In this document: in pieces, positions 20,992 to 24,035 of the stretch | Layout of the letters: each line of letters opens with the position of its first letter | Numbering within the stretch: position 1 is the first letter of the stretch | Source: JBBTQJ01 sp038065755 | GTDB taxonomy: Bacteria > Patescibacteriota > Minisyncoccia > Minisyncoccales > Staskawiczbacteraceae | Direction of reading: 5' to 3' | DNA: 24,035 nucleotides | Assembly (NCBI GenBank): GCA_038065755.1 | Contig: JBBTQJ010000018.1 | Location: 1-24,035, forward strand | The notes under the pieces: model-generated | Database searches by the model: none | What the model was told of the DNA's origin: nothing | The model's input: only the letters and a program-made list of their open reading frames with translations | Position numbers and translations under genes: made by a program

Positions 20992-22122
20992 CTATTTTTT
21001 AAATAATTCTACATATTCAAACAACTCAAAAGAGCGGTTTCTGGAAAAACCTGTAATTTCCTTTAAAACAGATATTCTTTCAAATTCTTCAGATAGTTTT
21101 GCGGCTGTCGGAAAGGTAATATCCAATTCCTTTGCAATTTGGTTCACATTCATAATTGGCTGGGAAAATAATGAGATTAAAAAACGTTGGCCAAGTTCCG
21201 CTCTACGACCCAGTTTCATTATTTTTTGTTCATACCTTTGTCGTAGTTTAATTATTTTTTCAAAAGTTAACTTGCCTTTATTTGCGGTCTCAATGACTCC
21301 AGAAAGAAAAAATTTGATCCATTGCTCTATATTATTTGAAGACCTAACCATAGTCAAAGAATCGTAATACGACCCCTTGTTTCTATCAAAAAAATCTGAA
21401 AGATAAAGCGTCGGCTTCTTTAAAACATCTGCATCTACTAATTGAAGTGTAATAAGGAGGCGTCCGATTCTCCCGTTTCCGTCTAAAAACGGATGAATTG
21501 TTTCAAATTGATAATGACTTATGGCAACCTTAATAAGCAGTGGGATTTGAAGGTCTTTATTATGCCAAAACTTTTCAAGGTCAGAAATTAATTCTCCAAG
21601 TTCGTCGGGATGTGGCGGTATAAAAAATGCGTCTTTTAAATTGGAACCGCCAATCCAATTCTGACTTATCCGTATTTCTCCCGGCGTTTTATGCCTGCCC
21701 CTTGCATTAGTTAAGAGTATTTTATGAGCAGACTTAAGAAGCCTCATTGAAAGAGGTATTGTATCTAGTTCTTTTATAGAAAGATTAATAGCTTGTATGT
21801 AATTTTGCACCTCTTTCCAATCATCGCGTTTTTCCGGGTTGATATCGTCTTTCGAAAGCAATGCTTCGTCAACGCCCGTTTTTGTGCCTTCAATTCTGCT
21901 TGATGTAGTAGCCTCCTTTGCGATATGCATGCGGATAAAATAATCAACATCGGGCACAAGACTGGAATAAGCATTCAATTCGCCTAAAATCCTTACTGCT
22001 TCTTCTAAAAGTAGATTAATTTTTTTATCTTCCCATTCAAATGTTTTATTAACGGGAAAAGGACTAAAACTTTTATACTCCAGTTGCTGTTTATACACCC
22101 CCGCTTTAAATGTTGATTTCAT
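20992..22122 (-). CDS. Fic-family protein adenylyltransferase
   Basis: Fic enzymes move AMP from ATP to hydroxyl side chains of target proteins. The 376-residue product has the full active-site motif HPFLDGNGRIGR (residues 210-221), with catalytic H210. In the N-terminal half, S74-x3-E78-G79 (SSRIEG) matches the inhibitory helix motif, making it a class II, self-inhibited Fic protein. A Fic-N domain precedes it (residues 1-95). The C-terminal 90 residues form a winged-helix-like segment (IMNVNQIAKELDITFPTAAKLSEEF), so it may bind DNA and regulate itself. The zinc-ribbon gene follows after 9 nt. An 11-bp inverted repeat lies upstream. There is no separate FicT-type antitoxin. Confidence 0.95.
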   Translation of the reverse strand: MKSTFKAGVYKQQLEYKSFSPFPVNKTFEWEDKKINLLLEEAVRILGELNAYSSLVPDVDYFIRMHIAKEATTSSRIEGTKTGVDEALLSKDDINPEKRDDWKEVQNYIQAINLSIKELDTIPLSMRLLKSAHKILLTNARGRHKTPGEIRISQNWIGGSNLKDAFFIPPHPDELGELISDLEKFWHNKDLQIPLLIKVAISHYQFETIHPFLDGNGRIGRLLITLQLVDADVLKKPTLYLSDFFDRNKGSYYDSLTMVRSSNNIEQWIKFFLSGVIETANKGKLTFEKIIKLRQRYEQKIMKLGRRAELGQRFLISLFSQPIMNVNQIAKELDITFPTAAKLSEEFERISVLKEITGFSRNRSFELFEYVELFKK

Positions 22123-22143
22123 AAGTTTTAATACTAATATCTA

Positions 22144-22173
22144 TATTTAAAGTTTATCATATAACTTTAAATA
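22144..22173 (-). promoter_or_regulatory. Operator-like inverted repeat before fic
   Basis: TATTTAAAGTT and AACTTTAAATA are perfect 11-bp arms around 8 bp, ending 22 bp before the Fic start codon. A TATGAT-like -10 lies in the spacer on the minus strand. This is the expected place for an autorepressor site. Confidence 0.5.
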
Positions 22174-22190
22174 AGTAAACCTATATATTT

Positions 22191-22240
22191 TTACGCTACT
22201 TCGGCGTTGTAGCAACTTTCGCAGTAAACTATTTCCGGCC
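22191..22240 (-). pseudogene. 50-bp 3'-end remnant of the zinc-ribbon gene
   Basis: It is identical, base for base, to 19198-19247, the last 16 codons plus stop of the full zinc-ribbon gene. It begins exactly at the stop codon and ends abruptly; the flanks differ. It lies between fic and the STAS-like gene and is a direct repeat of the full copy's end. Confidence 0.9.
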
Positions 22241-22276
22241 ATACATTTCTGCAACCTTAACCATAGTTTTATAAAA

Positions 22277-22567
22277 TTATATTTCTTTGAATTTTTTACC
22301 GGCAATTTTTTGCAAAATTTCCAAAGTAGCCTTTACAGAAGGATTTTGTGTATTTTTTAAAGTTAATCTATCTTCGTATATATTTAAAAGCGGCGTGAGA
22401 AACTCATCTCCCCAAGAAGGAGAAAAAGTTAACACGCCATCGAAATCAATTTCAATGTTTTCGCTTTCTTTTACATCTCTTAAAATAGCTTGCAACGCTG
22501 AAAACGCCTCCCTGCCGGTCTGCCGGGAGATAAGCGTTGTGCCAAATTTTTTTAGTTCTATCTTCAT
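22277..22567 (-). CDS. STAS-like domain protein (DUF4325)
   Basis: The 96-residue protein fits the DUF4325 STAS-like family: TLISRQTGREAFSALQAIL, IEIDFDGVLTFSPSWGDEFLTPLL, KATLEILQKI. The IDFDGV...SPSWGDEF segment resembles the phosphorylatable loop region of anti-sigma factor antagonists, with serines at S49 and S51. The start lies 1 nt after the stop of the MerR-ATPase gene, so the two are cotranscribed. In related systems DUF4325 proteins pair with GHKL ATPases, much as SpoIIAA pairs with SpoIIAB. Partnership here is inferred from this layout. Confidence 0.85.
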   Translation of the reverse strand: MKIELKKFGTTLISRQTGREAFSALQAILRDVKESENIEIDFDGVLTFSPSWGDEFLTPLLNIYEDRLTLKNTQNPSVKATLEILQKIAGKKFKEI

Positions 22568-22568
22568 C

Positions 22569-23297
22569 TTAGTAAGTTATTAAAGCAAGACATCCGCGAA
22601 TACTTTCCTTGGCGCCTTCAATGCTCATATCTCTACTATTGCCCTTTAATAATAATTTTGCGTCGCCTGATTGAAATATTAAACTAATCGAATTTTTTGA
22701 AATAACGCTTTTAACATACTTTAATCCGTTGCCCCTTGATTCGGGCTTCCTGCCAGAGATTATCTCGGTAAACGCGGTTTGCAATGCTTCTTTATGGTTT
22801 TTTAAATTTGGTTTTACTCTTTTTAATGTTTCCCAAATTCCCACCCCCCTGTCCGCCAATATAATCTGTTTCTTATTCAAATCATACGCAAAAAAAATTC
22901 CAGGGATATCTGGCCACTGCCCCAAATTATGGTCGTAAGAATTGTTTCCTATCTCTCCTGCAATAGATGTTAGCAAGGAAAATAATTTATTTGCATCTTT
23001 ATTTTGAATCATCAACGTTTCCATCTTTGTTATGCGCGCCTGAAAAATTCCGCTGTTTTGGCAATAGAATTGCTCGGGCATTTCTTTTTGCAAAACTGCC
23101 CAATCTTTTGCGAGCTGGAATAAATCGCTCAAAAAAACATCAATATCTTCTTTGCGATAATGCCGATGGCCGCCCGGCTTATCTCTAACTGAAAACAAGC
23201 GTCCACTTTCATCCCAGCGGCGCAATGTCATAATAGAAACTCCCAGCAATTCTGCGGCTTCACCTATTGTTATTAAATTTTTGTCTCTTTTTTCCAT
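22569..23297 (-). CDS. MerR-type HTH fused to a GHKL (histidine kinase-like) ATPase
   Basis: The product has 242 residues. Residues 8-53 form a MerR/excisionase-type winged helix (ITIGEAAELLGVSIMTLRRWDESGRL...GGHRHYRKEDI). A linker leads to a GHKL ATPase: N box E115-x2-N118-N119 (GEIGNNSYDH), G1 box DRGVG (149-153) and G2 box SRGNGLKYV (187-195). There is no dimerization or phosphoacceptor histidine domain, so it is not a classic sensor kinase. The anti-sigma-type ATPase would act on the STAS-like partner encoded next, while the HTH binds DNA directly. It may therefore be a one-protein regulator in which nucleotide state or STAS binding controls DNA binding. A 159-bp insertion lies 5 nt upstream of the start codon. 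Confidence 0.85.
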   Translation of the reverse strand: MEKRDKNLITIGEAAELLGVSIMTLRRWDESGRLFSVRDKPGGHRHYRKEDIDVFLSDLFQLAKDWAVLQKEMPEQFYCQNSGIFQARITKMETLMIQNKDANKLFSLLTSIAGEIGNNSYDHNLGQWPDIPGIFFAYDLNKKQIILADRGVGIWETLKRVKPNLKNHKEALQTAFTEIISGRKPESRGNGLKYVKSVISKNSISLIFQSGDAKLLLKGNSRDMSIEGAKESIRGCLALITY

Positions 23298-23302
23298 ATA
23301 CT

Positions 23303-23461
23303 AAACCTGTTGCGTAATAAGGATTTATGCTGCAATTTGCAATTTTGGTTGCAAATTTGTAAAAACTCGTCGGCTTATACCCTGTATAAACCTCCTTGTT
23401 TTTCCAAATTTTCGCTCAAAATTGCTTTATTTCGCTTATAATCTTATTACGCAACAGGTTT
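23303..23461. mobile_element. 159-bp MITE-like element
   Basis: Perfect 19-bp terminal inverted repeats, AAACCTGTTGCGTAATAAG (23303-23321) and its complement (23443-23461), enclose AT-rich sequence without a convincing ORF. Direct ACT copies flank it (23300-23302 and 23462-23464), as a 3-bp target duplication. Size, ends and duplication fit a miniature inverted-repeat element moved by a transposase encoded elsewhere. A 3-bp duplication of ANT type is known for some IS5-family groups, but I cannot name the family. Confidence 0.75.
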
Positions 23462-23466
23462 ACTGT

Positions 23467-23495
23467 ATAATAGCATACAAGACAAATCTATACAA
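23467..23495 (-). promoter_or_regulatory. Likely original promoter of the MerR-ATPase module
   Basis: TTGTAT (23495-23490) and TATTAT (23472-23467) on the minus strand are 17 nt apart and point at the MerR-ATPase gene. The 159-bp element now lies between this promoter and the start codon. Confidence 0.55.
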
Positions 23496-23517
23496 TATAC
23501 CAAAAAAACTATACATT

Positions 23518-23538
23518 TTAAGCCACTTCGGCGTTATA
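23518..23538 (-). pseudogene. Extra copy of the zinc-ribbon gene's last codons
   Basis: Read on the minus strand this is YNAEVA-stop, matching the last residues of the full copy. It lies 8 nt beyond the stop of the fragment at 23547-24011, which itself ends YNSEVA-stop. Two tails in tandem point to recombination at the 3' end of the gene. Confidence 0.6.
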
Positions 23539-23546
23539 TCGCTACG

Positions 23547-24011
23547 CTATGCGACCTCGCTGTTATAGCACTGCTCACAATAAATTATTTCCGGCCTATC
23601 GGGAGCGTAAGAAGTCTCAAATTCATTCGGGCATCTTTCACTATGATGCGGATGATTTTTGTCGCACATACACTGGCTGTGCCAAAGTTTACGTGGATTA
23701 CGTCTTGCCAATCGTTCCTGCAGACGACAAGCAAAACACTTATGCGTAATTGGCAGATTAAACTGACGATAAAATTGAAGTTCTGCGGGATGTAATCGGA
23801 AGGCCGTAGCACAACGTAGATGACTTATCTTTTCGTTTTCCGAATCTTGTGAGCTGCAACTTATAATTTCTTGAAGAATTGAGTCGGCTACATCACCGAT
23901 TTTTGCCGGTAGTTTTTCGTGGAGCAAGGTAATTTTATAATCCCGCACATCACGGTCATAATATTTCCAACCGCGTGCAATGGTAGGTACCCCAAAATTC
24001 AGACACCTTTT
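23547..24011 (-). pseudogene. 3' part of a diverged zinc-ribbon paralogue
   Basis: The frame is open from just after a TAG (24014-24012) to the stop at 23547 and matches the C-terminal 150 residues of the full copy. Shared parts are WKYYDRDVRDYKIT versus CLWIDPEDRSYQIT, HLRCATAFRLHPAELQFYRQF, CFACRLQERLARRNPRKLWHSQCMC, HHSERCPNEFETSYAPDRPEI and YCEQCYNSEVA. The in-frame TAG and lack of a proper start suggest the N-terminal three quarters are lost or lie beyond a stop; a GTG at 23948 could start a 133-residue product. The C-terminal domain is much better conserved than the part before it, either by selection or by gene conversion. Confidence 0.75.
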
Positions 24012-24035
24012 CTACGAGTTTGAATAATGTATAAT

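Noticed and set aside
22967..23188. Plus-strand frame inside the MerR-ATPase gene
   Set aside because: Antisense shadow of a gene with clear HTH and ATPase motifs.

Overview
The window looks like a chromosomal segment of a Candidate Phyla Radiation (Patescibacteria, Parcubacteria-like) bacterium. This rests on strongly AT-rich DNA, short spacers, and a set of protein types I associate with that group: a DUF5674 protein, a DUF87/VirD4-like ATPase, a short phosphoglycerate kinase, a CofE-like protein of unclear use, a cysteine-rich zinc-ribbon protein family, and LepA/MurJ in a small genome. Genes read full length with TGA as stop, so the TGA-recoded Gracilibacteria/Absconditabacteria are unlikely. 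The lineage is inferred from gene content; no marker tree was possible.

Layout. 1-911 holds a decayed serine recombinase whose middle is deleted. 919-2275 (minus) is a tRNA cluster read from one promoter: an initiator-type tRNA-Met(CAT) interrupted in its anticodon loop by a 250-nt group I intron, then an ORF with an N-terminal helix-turn-helix and a LAGLIDADG-like motif, then a second tRNA with CAT anticodon, tRNA-Asp(GTC) and a terminator. 2347-3753 (plus) is a metallo-beta-lactamase/beta-CASP nuclease. 3835-9313 (minus) is lepA, murJ, a CofE-like ligase and a membrane-anchored Kelch protein. 9421-9830 (plus) is RNase P RNA with a consensus promoter and terminator. 9935-16271 (minus) is RNase HI, a fused Type IIG-like restriction-modification enzyme, a PemK/MazF-type toxin without a neighbouring antitoxin, a RecJ-like DHH phosphoesterase and phosphoglycerate kinase. 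The spacer between the restriction gene and the toxin holds a strong plus-strand promoter, a short structured transcript and a terminator.

16340-24035 is an accessory mosaic. It carries a truncated RhuM-like gene, an unknown 108-aa protein with DUF5674, the VirD4-like ATPase, a Fic enzyme in an operon with a cysteine-rich zinc-ribbon protein, and a two-gene module of a MerR-HTH/GHKL-ATPase fusion with a STAS-like (DUF4325) protein. Pieces of the same zinc-ribbon gene recur at the module borders: a 5' fragment, one full copy, a 50-bp 3' remnant identical to the full copy, and a diverged 3' half followed by an extra copy of its last codons. A 159-bp element with perfect terminal inverted repeats and a 3-bp target duplication sits between the likely promoter and start codon of the MerR-ATPase gene.

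Best leads are the intron-split initiator tRNA with its outside nuclease-like ORF, the zinc-ribbon gene acting as a recombination seam, and the unannotated small transcript next to the orphan toxin. Promoter, operator and structure calls are by eye and not computed.
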